From JBCBDX01 sp039822005 (lineage in GTDB: Bacteria > Pseudomonadota > Alphaproteobacteria > Rhizobiales > Rhizobiaceae), in NCBI GenBank assembly GCA_039822005.1, contig JBCBMZ010000009.1:62001-126000 (forward strand): 64,000 bases of DNA, given 5' to 3'. The position numbers and the translations under genes are program-made. The notes below the pieces were generated by a model. It saw only the letters and a list, made by a program, of their open reading frames with translations. It searched no databases and was not told the origin of the DNA. Shown piece after piece: positions 51,436 through 61,137 of the stretch. The first letter of the stretch is position 1; every line of letters begins with the position of its first letter.

Positions 51436-52851
51436 GCTCTCCGCGTCAAAGTCTTCCAGATTATGGCGTTTAAGTTTGATGTAGAGGCTTTGGCGCGACA
51501 GGCCCAACATGTCGGCGGCTGACGCCCGATTATTGTCGGTTTGGCGCAAGGCGGCTTCGATACACATTTTCTCGATAACATCAGCGGCTTCGCGGATAAG
51601 TTCCTTTAACGGTACCCGACCGACGAGCTGTGAAAAATCCGATGTTCCGTTTTCAGATGACGGGCTTGGAACCGAAAATTGTGTTTCCCGGCGCTGGTTT
51701 TCCGTGATCACCACGCCAATTTTTTCGTCGCCCTCATAGCGGGCGGCAGAAACAAAGATCGGCGTTGTCGTTCCGATCTCGTCGCGGATAACGGTTGAGA
51801 ACTGGCGAACCTGTCCTTCGTCTTTCACCCGAGAAAGCAAAACCTGCAAATCGACGGGCGATGCACCGAGCCATGAGTTGAGGTTTCGGTCGATGATCAG
51901 CGACCGATTCATCATGTGGATCAGGTCAAGGAACCGCTCATTGGGGTTTAAGATCGCACCATCGCGGTTAATGATCACCAAGGCTTCAGGAAAGCTGTCC
52001 AACGCAATCATGTCGACGGTTTGAAGATTTTTGTCAGCGCCGCTTCCAGTTGGTTGCAATGTGATCATGACATTGCTTTTGCCATTTTCACGGTAGGGCT
52101 CCACCGTTGCCTCTATGGCGAGGCCGTCATTGAGCTGAAGCTTTGCATGTTGGCGGCTGCCGCCATGGCGGCTAGCATTGATTGCCTCGGCCAATTGCGC
52201 GCGTGAATCGCGATGCACTGTGCTTTGAACCGTTTTACCGATTACTTTCGCAGCAGTTATTCGCATAAAATTTGTCGCTGACAAGTTCAAGTCGACAACG
52301 TTGCCGGTTTCACCATCGACGACGATGATCGGTAATTCTGACTTGTGAAATATCGTACGGTAACGGCCTTCAGCTTCTCGGATGCGGCGATATTCGGCCT
52401 CAAGTTGCACCTGTACTTTGACCAATTGCTGCTGAAGTTGCGAAAGGCGGCGCAAATCGTCACCAACTGCAACCTTGTAGGGAAGCCCTTCGACGCTGAG
52501 CAGCGAATACTCAACTGGAAGATCAGGTTGGCCTGCAGCTGGATGGTTTACCTGCCGTTTTCGTGTGGTCCCGTTTTGCGCATTTTCGTCAAGCAATTGC
52601 TCGATTTTGTTGTGGCACTCTTCAGTGACCACTGAAGACCATTTGCGTCCCACCCAATCATTTAGGTTATAGCGGTCCAGCGTTTGGTCGGCATATGCTA
52701 CATCTATAATGTCGCCCTGACCGGTCAGGATCAGCGTGATGTCCGCGCCAATGGCCGCCAGCGCGTTGATGGACTTCGCATCAAGGCTCGCGAAAACATT
52801 ATTGGTGTCCGCAAAGGGTTTATGGAAAGGGCGAACTATCTTCTGTTCCAT
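51433..52851 (-). CDS. ppsR: Photosynthesis gene repressor PpsR/CrtJ
   Basis: PpsR (472 residues) is the aerobic repressor of bacteriochlorophyll, carotenoid and light-harvesting genes. PAS-type domains occupy roughly residues 25-140, 160-280 and 285-400. The C-terminal Fis-type helix-turn-helix is NNRASAADMLGLSRQSLYIKL. Cys430, at the front of this helix region, corresponds to the redox cysteine of Rhodobacter proteins. The only other cysteine is Cys79 near the N-terminus, so the usual mid-protein partner is missing. The ATG directly follows the ppaA/aerR stop. Confidence 0.96.
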   Translation of the reverse strand: MEQKIVRPFHKPFADTNNVFASLDAKSINALAAIGADITLILTGQGDIIDVAYADQTLDRYNLNDWVGRKWSSVVTEECHNKIEQLLDENAQNGTTRKRQVNHPAAGQPDLPVEYSLLSVEGLPYKVAVGDDLRRLSQLQQQLVKVQVQLEAEYRRIREAEGRYRTIFHKSELPIIVVDGETGNVVDLNLSATNFMRITAAKVIGKTVQSTVHRDSRAQLAEAINASRHGGSRQHAKLQLNDGLAIEATVEPYRENGKSNVMITLQPTGSGADKNLQTVDMIALDSFPEALVIINRDGAILNPNERFLDLIHMMNRSLIIDRNLNSWLGASPVDLQVLLSRVKDEGQVRQFSTVIRDEIGTTTPIFVSAARYEGDEKIGVVITENQRRETQFSVPSPSSENGTSDFSQLVGRVPLKELIREAADVIEKMCIEAALRQTDNNRASAADMLGLSRQSLYIKLKRHNLEDFDAES

Positions 52852-53832
52852 TTACCCCAGCCCGCCCACATCTTCGAACGGCACGTGCCTGCCCACCGTT
52901 TGTGCATTCTTTTCTATAGTTTCAGTGATTTTGGTCGCGATTTCGGTAGCGGCGTAAGCGCTGTCGCAAATCTGGTCAACGCCGTGGCTGACGATCCACT
53001 TGTCTTTTTTAAGCGCTGCCTGTCCGCCGGCCACAATGATCGGTCGCTTGTAGAGCGGTATTTCGCGAACGGCGTCGAGCTCTTCGGCCACCGATGTTTC
53101 CAGACAGGAAGAAATCCACGAAAAACAGACGAGCTGTGGTCCTTCGCGCTTGATGTATTGTGCAAGTCCGCTTGTCTGCTTGGGGTTAAAGAGGCCGGTC
53201 TGCCACCCTTGGGCTCTTAAAACTTCCTCGAGCATGCATTGGCCAAACGTGTGCTCTTCGCCGGTCGCCACTGCGATCAGGGCCTTGCCGTGGCATGTTT
53301 GCTTGCGGCCTTGTGGCGATTGTTCAACCAGCTTTCGCATGAGCAGTTGCAGGCGCGTCATGCCGATGGTGACCTCAAGGAAATTTCTTGAGTCCGCTTC
53401 CCACGAATCGCCCAAAAGCTGAGCGCTGCGCTCCAGAACCTTGAAGCCTCCGCGCAAGCTGCCGGTCAAACTCAGCAATTGGTTGATCAGATCAGCTTCG
53501 CTCGACGGCGCGGTCTCATCGACCTGTCGGAAGCGTTCGAGATTAAGATCTGTGGCGTAAGATGCGACCAAGCGTGAAATATTTTCCACTCTTCGGTCCA
53601 ACACCTGATCTGTTAAGTTCCGTTTTTCCAGTCGCTCGATCGTTGAATTAAGCACGTGGGCTCTTAACATCAGGGCAAGATACGCTGAGAAGCTCTCGTT
53701 TTCCTTCAGCTTTTCGGGTGCTGGCCTTTTCTTGTCAACCATACCATTGGTTTGCACACCATTGACCTGCGACCGGTCAAAGACATTTTTGTCCGGTTCA
53801 ATCATGCCGAGGATGTGTTCGTCTCGTTCCAT
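52852..53832 (-). CDS. ppaA: PpaA/AerR-family cobalamin-binding antirepressor
   Basis: This 326-residue regulator has a C-terminal B12-binding domain and a helical middle. The cobalamin ligand pattern is TGEEHTFG (His194); the preceding helical region WEADSRNFLEVTIGMTRLQLL is typical. A later IPLYKRPIIVAGGQAALKK closes the B12 fold. AerR in Rhodobacter capsulatus binds cobalamin in light and inhibits CrtJ. The N-terminal 100 residues are long and carry no motif. The gene is immediately before ppsR in the same unit, so the two are co-expressed. Confidence 0.92.
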   Translation of the reverse strand: MERDEHILGMIEPDKNVFDRSQVNGVQTNGMVDKKRPAPEKLKENESFSAYLALMLRAHVLNSTIERLEKRNLTDQVLDRRVENISRLVASYATDLNLERFRQVDETAPSSEADLINQLLSLTGSLRGGFKVLERSAQLLGDSWEADSRNFLEVTIGMTRLQLLMRKLVEQSPQGRKQTCHGKALIAVATGEEHTFGQCMLEEVLRAQGWQTGLFNPKQTSGLAQYIKREGPQLVCFSWISSCLETSVAEELDAVREIPLYKRPIIVAGGQAALKKDKWIVSHGVDQICDSAYAATEIATKITETIEKNAQTVGRHVPFEDVGGLG

Positions 53833-54005
53833 GCAGCGTTTCCGCCATGGTTGCCAGTTCTACTTTGCCAATGCTGATACCCGCTGCGCTGCAAAATAAA
53901 CGACTCGGGTCCTGCGCGACGTCCATTTGGTGCCAACCAAAAGCTGATTGCGCCCCAAACACAGCGAGAATGGACGAGCCGACGTTGATTGTAAACAAAA
54001 ATATA

Positions 54006-54046
54006 CGTCAATTAAAGTTGACACTTTTTGATTAACGGCTAATCTT
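54006..54046 (+). promoter_or_regulatory. bchF operon promoter with overlapping PpsR-like site
   Basis: CGTCA-ATTAAAGT-TGACA at 54006-54023 is a PpsR site with one mismatch in the first half. TTGACA (54018-54023) is a perfect -35 inside it. Seventeen bases later AATCTT (54041-54046) is a weak -10. Repressor binding would occlude the promoter of bchF. The region is shared with the divergent ppaA-ppsR unit. Confidence 0.6.
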
Positions 54047-54076
54047 TGTGCAAGCTAGAGGGAGGCTGCCAAGTCG

Positions 54077-54592
54077 ATGTCTGTCCATTCGACAAACCGG
54101 AGTGCGGGACGTCCGCTATACACGCCGGAACAGCGAAAACGCCGTGATGAGACGCATTGGACGCTTGTGCAAGCGATCTTGGCACCGCTTCAGTTTGTCG
54201 TATTTTTGATCAGTCTTGGGCTCGTCATCTGGTACTTGTCCACAGGCGATGGGCTGTTGGCGGCCGATCTTTCGATCATCGTCAAAACCTTTTTGCTCTA
54301 CACTATAATGATCACGGGCGCCGTTTGGGAGAAGGTCGTTTTCGGCCGCTACCTGTTTGCCGACGCCTTCTTTTGGGAAGACGTTTTTTCCTTTCTCGTG
54401 CTCGCCTTTCACACCGCGTATCTGTTGGCTTCTTTCGGCGGTTTGCTTGCGCCGGTTTCACTCATGTGGCTGGCTTTGGCCGCTTATGCAACCTACGTCA
54501 TTAATGCAGGCCAGTTCATTTTGAAGCTTCGAATGGCGCGTCAACAAAGCGCCGGATACACGCTGCCAAGCGGTGTCGAGGTGGCGCCATGA
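54077..54592 (+). CDS. bchF: 2-vinyl bacteriochlorophyllide hydratase BchF
   Basis: BchF (171 residues) hydrates the C3 vinyl group of chlorophyllide on the way to bacteriochlorophyll a. The protein is mostly membrane embedded with about four helices and matches the family through RPLYTPEQRKRRDETHWTLV, TGAVWEKVVFGRYLFADAFFWEDVFS and YVINAGQFILKLRMARQ. It is the first gene of the bchFNBHLM-lhaA operon, downstream of the PpsR-controlled promoter, and overlaps bchN by four bases. Confidence 0.97.
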   Translation: MSVHSTNRSAGRPLYTPEQRKRRDETHWTLVQAILAPLQFVVFLISLGLVIWYLSTGDGLLAADLSIIVKTFLLYTIMITGAVWEKVVFGRYLFADAFFWEDVFSFLVLAFHTAYLLASFGGLLAPVSLMWLALAAYATYVINAGQFILKLRMARQQSAGYTLPSGVEVAP

Positions 54593-55905
54593 ACACCCAT
54601 GTACCGCCCCATGTCGCCCAATCTCTGGCCGATGAAACTTCAGGCCCCAAAGCGATCCGTGAACGTGGGCAGCATGAGGTCTTTTGTGGCCTGACGTCGA
54701 TTATTTGGCTGCACCGCAAGGTGCAGGATGCGTTCTTCTTGATTGTCGGGTCGCGCACATGTGCACATCTGATGCAATCAGCCGCCGGCGTGATGATCTT
54801 TTCAGAGCCGCGCTTCGGGACTGCCATCATTGATGATCGTGACCTATCGGGCATGGCCGATATGAATGATGAGTTGGACAAGGTTGTCGCTCGTCTTGTG
54901 GCACGGCGTCCGGACATCAAGATGCTGGTTCTTGTGGGATCTTGCCCGTCAGAAGTCATCAAACTTGATTTGTCGCGGGCAGCACAGCGACTCGGAAAAC
55001 TGCATGGCCCGGACTTGCGGGTGCTGTCCTATTCGGGCAGCGGGATCGAAACGACTTTTACACAGGGCGAGGACAATTTCCTCAAGGCGGTTGTTGAAGA
55101 ACTACCCGCAGCGCCCGCCAATTCGCCGGCCAATCTGGTTGTTTTGGGTTGTCTGGCCGATGTTGTCGAAGATCAATTCAGGCGTATTTTTGCTGATCTT
55201 GGAATCGAGCGCGTTTCCTTCCTCCCAATGCGCTCGGGGCTGGAGCAGGTGGCGATAGGGGCAAAGACCAGATTGCTACTTGCCCAGCCGTACCTGACCG
55301 AGACAGCGAACCTGTTGGAAAAGCGTGGTGCCAAGCGTTTGGAAGCGCCCATGCCTTTGGGAGCACAGGGTACAAGTGAGTGGTTAAGGGCAGCTGCCGG
55401 CGCGTTCGGTGTCGATCAAGCCAAGTTCGATGCTGTGGTTTCCGGCGGCCGTGCGCGCGCCCAGCGTGCCTTGGAAAATTACCGCCAGACACTGGCTGGT
55501 AAACGCTTGTTCTTCTTCCCCGATAGCCAATTGGAGCCAGCATTGGCCCGCTTCATGGCCAATGAGGTGGGAGCCGAGATTGTTGAAATCGGAACGCCTT
55601 TTTTGAACAGGGCCATCGTCGCCCCCGAATTGTCAGCACTGCCCAGTGATGTTCAGCTTTCTGAAGGGCAGGATGTGGACAAGCAAATTGAGCGCTGCCG
55701 TCAAGCGGACCCAGATCTCATCATTTGCGGGATGGGGCTGGGTAATCCGTTTGAGGCAGAAGGCCGGTCCACAAAATGGTCCATCGAGTTCGCGTTCACA
55801 CCGATCCAAGGGTATGATCAGGCGGGCGACTTGGCCGAGCTTTTTGCGCGTCCCATTATGCGTCGTGATCGGCTCGACGTCACCCTGGCGGGGGAGGCGA
55901 CCTGA
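54589..55905 (+). CDS. bchN: Dark-operative protochlorophyllide reductase subunit BchN
   Basis: BchN (438 residues) is the NifD-like subunit of the light-independent protochlorophyllide reductase. The iron-sulfur cysteines are visible in HEVFCGLTSIIWLH, VGSRTCAHLMQSA and LVGSCPSEVIKLDL. With BchB it carries the shared [4Fe-4S] cluster and substrate site; BchL supplies electrons. Start overlaps bchF (ATGA); the stop shares a base with the bchB start (TGATG). Confidence 0.98.
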   Translation: MNTHVPPHVAQSLADETSGPKAIRERGQHEVFCGLTSIIWLHRKVQDAFFLIVGSRTCAHLMQSAAGVMIFSEPRFGTAIIDDRDLSGMADMNDELDKVVARLVARRPDIKMLVLVGSCPSEVIKLDLSRAAQRLGKLHGPDLRVLSYSGSGIETTFTQGEDNFLKAVVEELPAAPANSPANLVVLGCLADVVEDQFRRIFADLGIERVSFLPMRSGLEQVAIGAKTRLLLAQPYLTETANLLEKRGAKRLEAPMPLGAQGTSEWLRAAAGAFGVDQAKFDAVVSGGRARAQRALENYRQTLAGKRLFFFPDSQLEPALARFMANEVGAEIVEIGTPFLNRAIVAPELSALPSDVQLSEGQDVDKQIERCRQADPDLIICGMGLGNPFEAEGRSTKWSIEFAFTPIQGYDQAGDLAELFARPIMRRDRLDVTLAGEAT

Positions 55906-57449
55906 TGCAGTTGACGATGTGGACATATGAGGGGCCACCCCATGTGGGCGCGATGCGTATCGCCGCCTCCATGCGCGATTTGCACTATGTTTTGCACGCG
56001 CCGCAAGGCGACACATATGCGGACTTGCTGTTCACGATGATTGAACGACGCAAATCTCGCCCACCTGTCACTTACACAACTTTTCAAGCCCGTGATTTGG
56101 GCGGTGATACCGCTGAGATATTCAAGTCAGCGTGCCATCAAGCGGTAGCGCATTTTGATCCAAAGGCGATCATTGTCGGCGCCTCTTGCACTGCCGAGTT
56201 GTTGCAGGATGACCCCTCCGGACTGGCAAAGACCCTTGGTCTCGACATTCCTGTTGTGCCCCTTGAATTGCCTTCTTATCAGAAAAAAGAAAACTGGGGT
56301 GCGGCGGAAACGTTCTTCCAGTTGGTGCGCGGTTTTGCCGGTGGTCGGACACCTGCTGTAGGATCTGCGGATGGGCCAAAGAGCTGTAACATTTTGGGCC
56401 CGACGGCGCTCGGTTTCCGCAACCGGGACGATATCGTTGAAGTTGTCCGGCTCGTTGAAGCGCTTGGCGTTGACGTCAATATCGTCGCGCCGCTTCATGC
56501 AACGCCTTACGATCTGACGCTTCTACCCAACGCCGACTTCAACATTGTCCTCTATCCGGAAATCGCCGGGCAAGCCGCACATTGGCTGAAGCGTACCTAC
56601 AAGCAGCCGATCATCGACATTCAGCCTATCGGTGTTGGGGCGACCAAAGAATTTATCTGCGCCGTTGCCGAACAAGCCGGCGTTGATCCTCAAGCGGTGC
56701 TGGCATCCGAAGATGAGCGGCTGTCTTGGTATTCACGGTCTATCGATTCCAATTACCTGACAGGCAAGCGCGTCTTCATCTTTGGAGATGCAACACACGC
56801 GATCGCGGCAGCGCGGATCGCAGAAAAAGAACTTGGTTTCAAAGTCTGTGGTTTGGGTACCTATGCGCGCGAATTCGCCCGCGACGTTCGTGCTGCGGCT
56901 GAACAATATGGCGTGGAAGCACTGATCACCGATGACCATCTGGAAGTTGAAGATGCCATTGTCGCGGCGCAGCCCGAGTTGGTGCTGGGGACTCAAATGG
57001 AGCGTCATGTGGCCAAACGATTGCGCATTCCCTGTGCGGTGATCTCATCGCCCGTCCATGTGCAAGATTTCCCGGCGCGCTATTCGCCGCAAATGGGTTT
57101 TGAAGGTGCCAATGTCATCTTCGATAGTTGGGTTCACCCGCTCATGATGGGTCTTGAGGAGCATTTGCTACAAATGTTCCGCGATGATTTTGAGTTTAAT
57201 GACGACGCCCAAGCATCCCACTTGGCGGCTGTGCACGCCAACGAAAACCATCCGCAGGTTGCGACAAGTCGGGACACTAACTCGAATGTCTTGGCGTGGA
57301 CTCAAGATGCAGAAAAAGAGCTGAAGAAGATCCCGTTTTTTGTGCGTGGCAAGGCGCGCCGCAACACGGAAAGTTTTGCCGCTGAGCGCGGCTTTAATCC
57401 CATTACTGTCGAGACGCTTTACGATGCAAAAGCACATTACGCCCGCTGA
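55905..57449 (+). CDS. bchB: Dark-operative protochlorophyllide reductase subunit BchB
   Basis: BchB (514 residues) is the NifK-like partner of BchN. Family landmarks are MWTYEGPPHVGAMRIAASM at the front (including the Asp-ligand region before it), GASCTAELLQDDPSG with its cysteine, LGPTALGFRNRDD, and the C-terminal FFVRGKARRNTESFAAERG. The reaction reduces ring D of protochlorophyllide in the dark. Its end overlaps bchH by 26 bases. Confidence 0.98.
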   Translation: MQLTMWTYEGPPHVGAMRIAASMRDLHYVLHAPQGDTYADLLFTMIERRKSRPPVTYTTFQARDLGGDTAEIFKSACHQAVAHFDPKAIIVGASCTAELLQDDPSGLAKTLGLDIPVVPLELPSYQKKENWGAAETFFQLVRGFAGGRTPAVGSADGPKSCNILGPTALGFRNRDDIVEVVRLVEALGVDVNIVAPLHATPYDLTLLPNADFNIVLYPEIAGQAAHWLKRTYKQPIIDIQPIGVGATKEFICAVAEQAGVDPQAVLASEDERLSWYSRSIDSNYLTGKRVFIFGDATHAIAAARIAEKELGFKVCGLGTYAREFARDVRAAAEQYGVEALITDDHLEVEDAIVAAQPELVLGTQMERHVAKRLRIPCAVISSPVHVQDFPARYSPQMGFEGANVIFDSWVHPLMMGLEEHLLQMFRDDFEFNDDAQASHLAAVHANENHPQVATSRDTNSNVLAWTQDAEKELKKIPFFVRGKARRNTESFAAERGFNPITVETLYDAKAHYAR

Positions 57450-60400
57450 GGCGAAGTTGGCTGCCGCATCGGTGGCCACCGTCCCCATAAAAGTGGTGAT
57501 TGTCACCTTGGACAATCACATGTCTGCAACGGCCAAACGGGCGCGGTTGCTGCTTTCACAAGATATTCCCGGTCTTGATTTGCAACTGCACGCCGTGGCG
57601 GATTGGGCTGATGATCCTGCAGCGAAGGAAGCCTGCCAGAACGACATACTGACGGGCGATATCGTGATCGCCAATATGATCTTTCTTGAAGATCACGTGC
57701 GCACGCTGACGCCGTGGCTGGAAGAGGCGCGGGCGCAAAATGATTGCACTGTCTGCTCGCTTGCTGCCGCAGAGATCGTCAAACTCACCAAGATGGGTGA
57801 TTTTGACATGGCCAAGCCAACTGGTGGCGCGCTTGGGCTTTTGAAGCGCTTGCGGGGCAAGCACAAAAAAGGCGGGTCGGCAGGCTCCAGCCAGATGAAG
57901 ATGCTGCGCGCCATCCCGCGCCTGTTGAAGTATATTCCCGGCAAAGCACAGGATCTGCGCGCCTACTTCATGACGCTGCAATATCTACTGGCCGGATCGG
58001 ACGAAAACATTGCCAATCTGGTACGGTTTTTGGTGTCGCGTTATGCTGGCGGTGACCGTTCCACGCTGAAAAAAACGGTCAAACCATTTGACCCGGTGAT
58101 CTATCCCGAAGTGGGTCTGTTTGACCCATCGCTACCGCAAGGCGTTACCGATGAGCTTGACGCCTATAAGCAAGCAGCCGGTTTTGATGCCAGTGCCGGC
58201 ACGGTCGGCATTTTGATCATGCGCTCTTATGTGTTGGCCAAAAACACAGCCCATTACGAGGGCGTGTTGAGGGCGGTTCGCGCTAAGGGGCTCAATGCCG
58301 TTATGGCCTTTGCCAGCGGTCTTGACGCCAGACCGGCGATTGAAAAATTCTTTATGAACAATGGTGTGGCGACGGTTGACCATGTCTTGTCACTCACCGG
58401 TTTTTCACTTGTCGGTGGACCTGCTTACAATGACGCCAAAGCGGCGGAAGAAGTGTTGGCCGCCTTGGATGTCCCCTATACCACGGCCTTCTCATCAGAA
58501 TTCCAAACGCTGGAAAAATGGGCCGCCTCTGATAATGGTTTGAGCCCCATTGAAGCCACCTTGATGGTCTCGCTGCCGGAGATTGACGGTGGCACTGGCC
58601 CCATTCTTTACGCCGGACGTTGCGAGAGTTCAGCGGGTTGCACTGGCTGTTCGCAGCGCTGCCACTTTGAAAGCGGTGTCGTCGGCGCGGACATGCAGCC
58701 CTGCCGCGAGCGCATTGACGTGATGGTCGGCCGTGTGAGCAAGCAAATCGCACTGCGCCGCAAGGACATCGCAGACCGCAAAGTGGCGGCCATCATCTAC
58801 AATTTTCCACCCAATGGCGGCGCCACCGGCTCGGCGGCCTTCCTGTCGGTTTTTCAGTCACTCTACAACACGCTGCAAACGCTGCGCGATGAAGGCTACA
58901 GCGTTGAGGTTCCCGAAAGTGTGGACGCACTGCGGAACGCCATTTTGGAAGGGAATGCCACCCAATATGGTGCGCCAGCCAATGTCGCTCATTTGATCGA
59001 TGCTGAAACTCACGTTCGACGCCAAGACTGGCTTGATGAAATTGAAGCTTCCTGGGGCCCCGCGCCGGGTCGGGCGCAATCGGATGGGAGCAATATATTC
59101 GTTTATGGCGCTGAGTTTGGAAATATTTTCATCGGTGTTCAGCCGGCCTTCGGCTATGAGGGCGATCCGATGCGCCTTCTTTTTGAGAAAGGCTTTGCAC
59201 CCACGCACGCCTTTGCCGCCTTCTATCGCTTCCTGCGCGAAGACTTTGGTGCCGATGCCTATCTCCATTTCGGTACACATGGCGCGCTGGAGTTCATGCC
59301 GGGCAAACATGTCGGGCTATCGGGTGACTGCTGGCCGGATCGTTTGGTGGGCGATGTTCCGAACTTTTACCTCTACGCCGCAAACAACCCCTCAGAGGGC
59401 CAGATTGCCCGCCGTCGTTCTGCGGCTACGCTAATCAGCTATCTGACGCCGCCGGTTGGCAAGGCCGGCCTCTACAAGGGCCTGCTGGACCTGAAGGCTG
59501 CCATTGACCGTTGGCGCGCCAGCGAACCAGAGGCTGTCGATGAGCGTATTGACCTGACCAAGGCGATCCAAGCCCAGGCAATTGCTCTCGATCTCCTTGA
59601 AGAGCACGTTTCCTGGAGCGAACAGGGACTGATTGAAGTGCCCAAACTGGCACATGAACTTCATGAATATGAGACGATGTTGATCCCGCATGGCTTGCAT
59701 GTGGTGGGCGAACCGGTGTCGGCGGACGCGCGCGCAGACATGATCGAAACGGCGCGCGAAGCGCTGGTTGAAGCCGGTGTCGATCTGCAGTGTGCCGATC
59801 AGCAGGCAGTGCTCACAACACTTGATCAAAATCTTGCCAAAGACCATGAATTGCCCGCGCTTGTGCATGCGTTGGACGGTGGTTACATCCGACCAGTGGC
59901 AGGGGGTGATATTGTACGCTCGCCCGACATCGTGCCGACAGGTCGCAATATCCACGGCTTCGATCCGTTCCGGCTACCAAGTGCCTTTGCTGTCGCCGAT
60001 GGCGCGCAGCAGGCAGAGCGTTTGTTGCAGCGACTGATCACCGATACTGGTGACATGCCCAAGACCGTTGCCATGGTGCTGTGGGGCACAGACAATCTGA
60101 AATCCGAGGGTGCTCCCATCGCGCAGGCGCTGGCGCTCATCGGCGCAAAGCCGCGTTTTGACAGTTTCGGTCGTCTGGCCGGCGCTGATCTGCTGCCTCT
60201 TTCCGAACTCGGTCGCCCGCGCGTCGATGTCGTGATGACGCTTTCTGGTATCTTCCGCGATCTGCTGCCACTGCAAACCAAATTGCTTGCCGAAGCGAGC
60301 CTCGCGGCGGTGATGGCTGAAGACGAGCCGCTTGAGCAAAACCCGATCCGCGCCCATGCGCTGGTCTACGCGCAAGAACATGGCTGCGATCTGGAAACGG

Positions 60401-61137
60401 CGGCCCTGCGCGTTTTTTCCAATGCTGACGGTGCTTATGGCGCCAACGTCAACCTTTTGATCGAAAGCGGCGCTTGGGACAATGAGGACGAACTGGCTGA
60501 GGCATTCACCGCGCGCAAGGGCTTTGCCTATGGCGTGGATGGCAAGCCGGTGCGTCAGTCGGCCATGTTGCACAGCATTTTGAAAGACGTGGACGCGGCC
60601 TATCAGAATATTGAGTCCGTCGAGCTCGGCGTGACCTCCATCGACCAGTATTTTGATACGCTTGGCGGCATATCACGCGCAATCAAAAAGGCCGGTGGCA
60701 AGGATGCCGGCGTCTATGTGTCGGACCAGACTTCCGGCAAGGGCAAGGTGCGCACGCTCGGCGAGCAAGTGGCGCTTGAAAGCCGTACCCGGGCGCTTAA
60801 TCCGAAATTCTATGAGCCTTTGCTCGATAGTGGCTTTGAGGGTGTTCGGGCCATTGAGTCCCACGTAACCAATACGCTCGGTTGGTCGGCAACCACCGGC
60901 CAGGTCGCGCCGTGGGTCTACCAAAACTTGGCAGAGACATTCGTCCTCGACCCCGACATGCGCCGCCGCATGGCTGAGCTCAATCCGAAATCAAGCGCCA
61001 AGCTTGCCGGTCGTCTCATTGAAGCGCGCGACCGTGCTTTCTGGGAGCCGGACGATGAAACGTGGGACGCGCTTTGTGCCGCGACCGAAGAACTCGAAGA
61101 CCGCGTCGAAGGCATTGCGGTAGGAGAAGCAGCATGA
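57424..61137 (+). CDS. bchH: Magnesium chelatase large subunit BchH
   Basis: BchH (1237 residues) is the protoporphyrin-binding subunit of Mg-chelatase and receives energy from BchI/BchD, which are not in this window. The N-terminal CobN/Mg-chelatase pattern is clear (KVVIVTLDNHMSATAKRARL). Later landmarks are GRCESSAGCTGCSQRCHFE, a FGTHGALEFMPGKHVGLSG signature near residue 620, and SNADGAYGANVNLLIESG. The start at 57424 lies within the end of bchB; the frame's earlier opening at 57340 is not used. It overlaps bchL by four bases. Confidence 0.97.
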   Translation: MQKHITPAEAKLAAASVATVPIKVVIVTLDNHMSATAKRARLLLSQDIPGLDLQLHAVADWADDPAAKEACQNDILTGDIVIANMIFLEDHVRTLTPWLEEARAQNDCTVCSLAAAEIVKLTKMGDFDMAKPTGGALGLLKRLRGKHKKGGSAGSSQMKMLRAIPRLLKYIPGKAQDLRAYFMTLQYLLAGSDENIANLVRFLVSRYAGGDRSTLKKTVKPFDPVIYPEVGLFDPSLPQGVTDELDAYKQAAGFDASAGTVGILIMRSYVLAKNTAHYEGVLRAVRAKGLNAVMAFASGLDARPAIEKFFMNNGVATVDHVLSLTGFSLVGGPAYNDAKAAEEVLAALDVPYTTAFSSEFQTLEKWAASDNGLSPIEATLMVSLPEIDGGTGPILYAGRCESSAGCTGCSQRCHFESGVVGADMQPCRERIDVMVGRVSKQIALRRKDIADRKVAAIIYNFPPNGGATGSAAFLSVFQSLYNTLQTLRDEGYSVEVPESVDALRNAILEGNATQYGAPANVAHLIDAETHVRRQDWLDEIEASWGPAPGRAQSDGSNIFVYGAEFGNIFIGVQPAFGYEGDPMRLLFEKGFAPTHAFAAFYRFLREDFGADAYLHFGTHGALEFMPGKHVGLSGDCWPDRLVGDVPNFYLYAANNPSEGQIARRRSAATLISYLTPPVGKAGLYKGLLDLKAAIDRWRASEPEAVDERIDLTKAIQAQAIALDLLEEHVSWSEQGLIEVPKLAHELHEYETMLIPHGLHVVGEPVSADARADMIETAREALVEAGVDLQCADQQAVLTTLDQNLAKDHELPALVHALDGGYIRPVAGGDIVRSPDIVPTGRNIHGFDPFRLPSAFAVADGAQQAERLLQRLITDTGDMPKTVAMVLWGTDNLKSEGAPIAQALALIGAKPRFDSFGRLAGADLLPLSELGRPRVDVVMTLSGIFRDLLPLQTKLLAEASLAAVMAEDEPLEQNPIRAHALVYAQEHGCDLETAALRVFSNADGAYGANVNLLIESGAWDNEDELAEAFTARKGFAYGVDGKPVRQSAMLHSILKDVDAAYQNIESVELGVTSIDQYFDTLGGISRAIKKAGGKDAGVYVSDQTSGKGKVRTLGEQVALESRTRALNPKFYEPLLDSGFEGVRAIESHVTNTLGWSATTGQVAPWVYQNLAETFVLDPDMRRRMAELNPKSSAKLAGRLIEARDRAFWEPDDETWDALCAATEELEDRVEGIAVGEAA

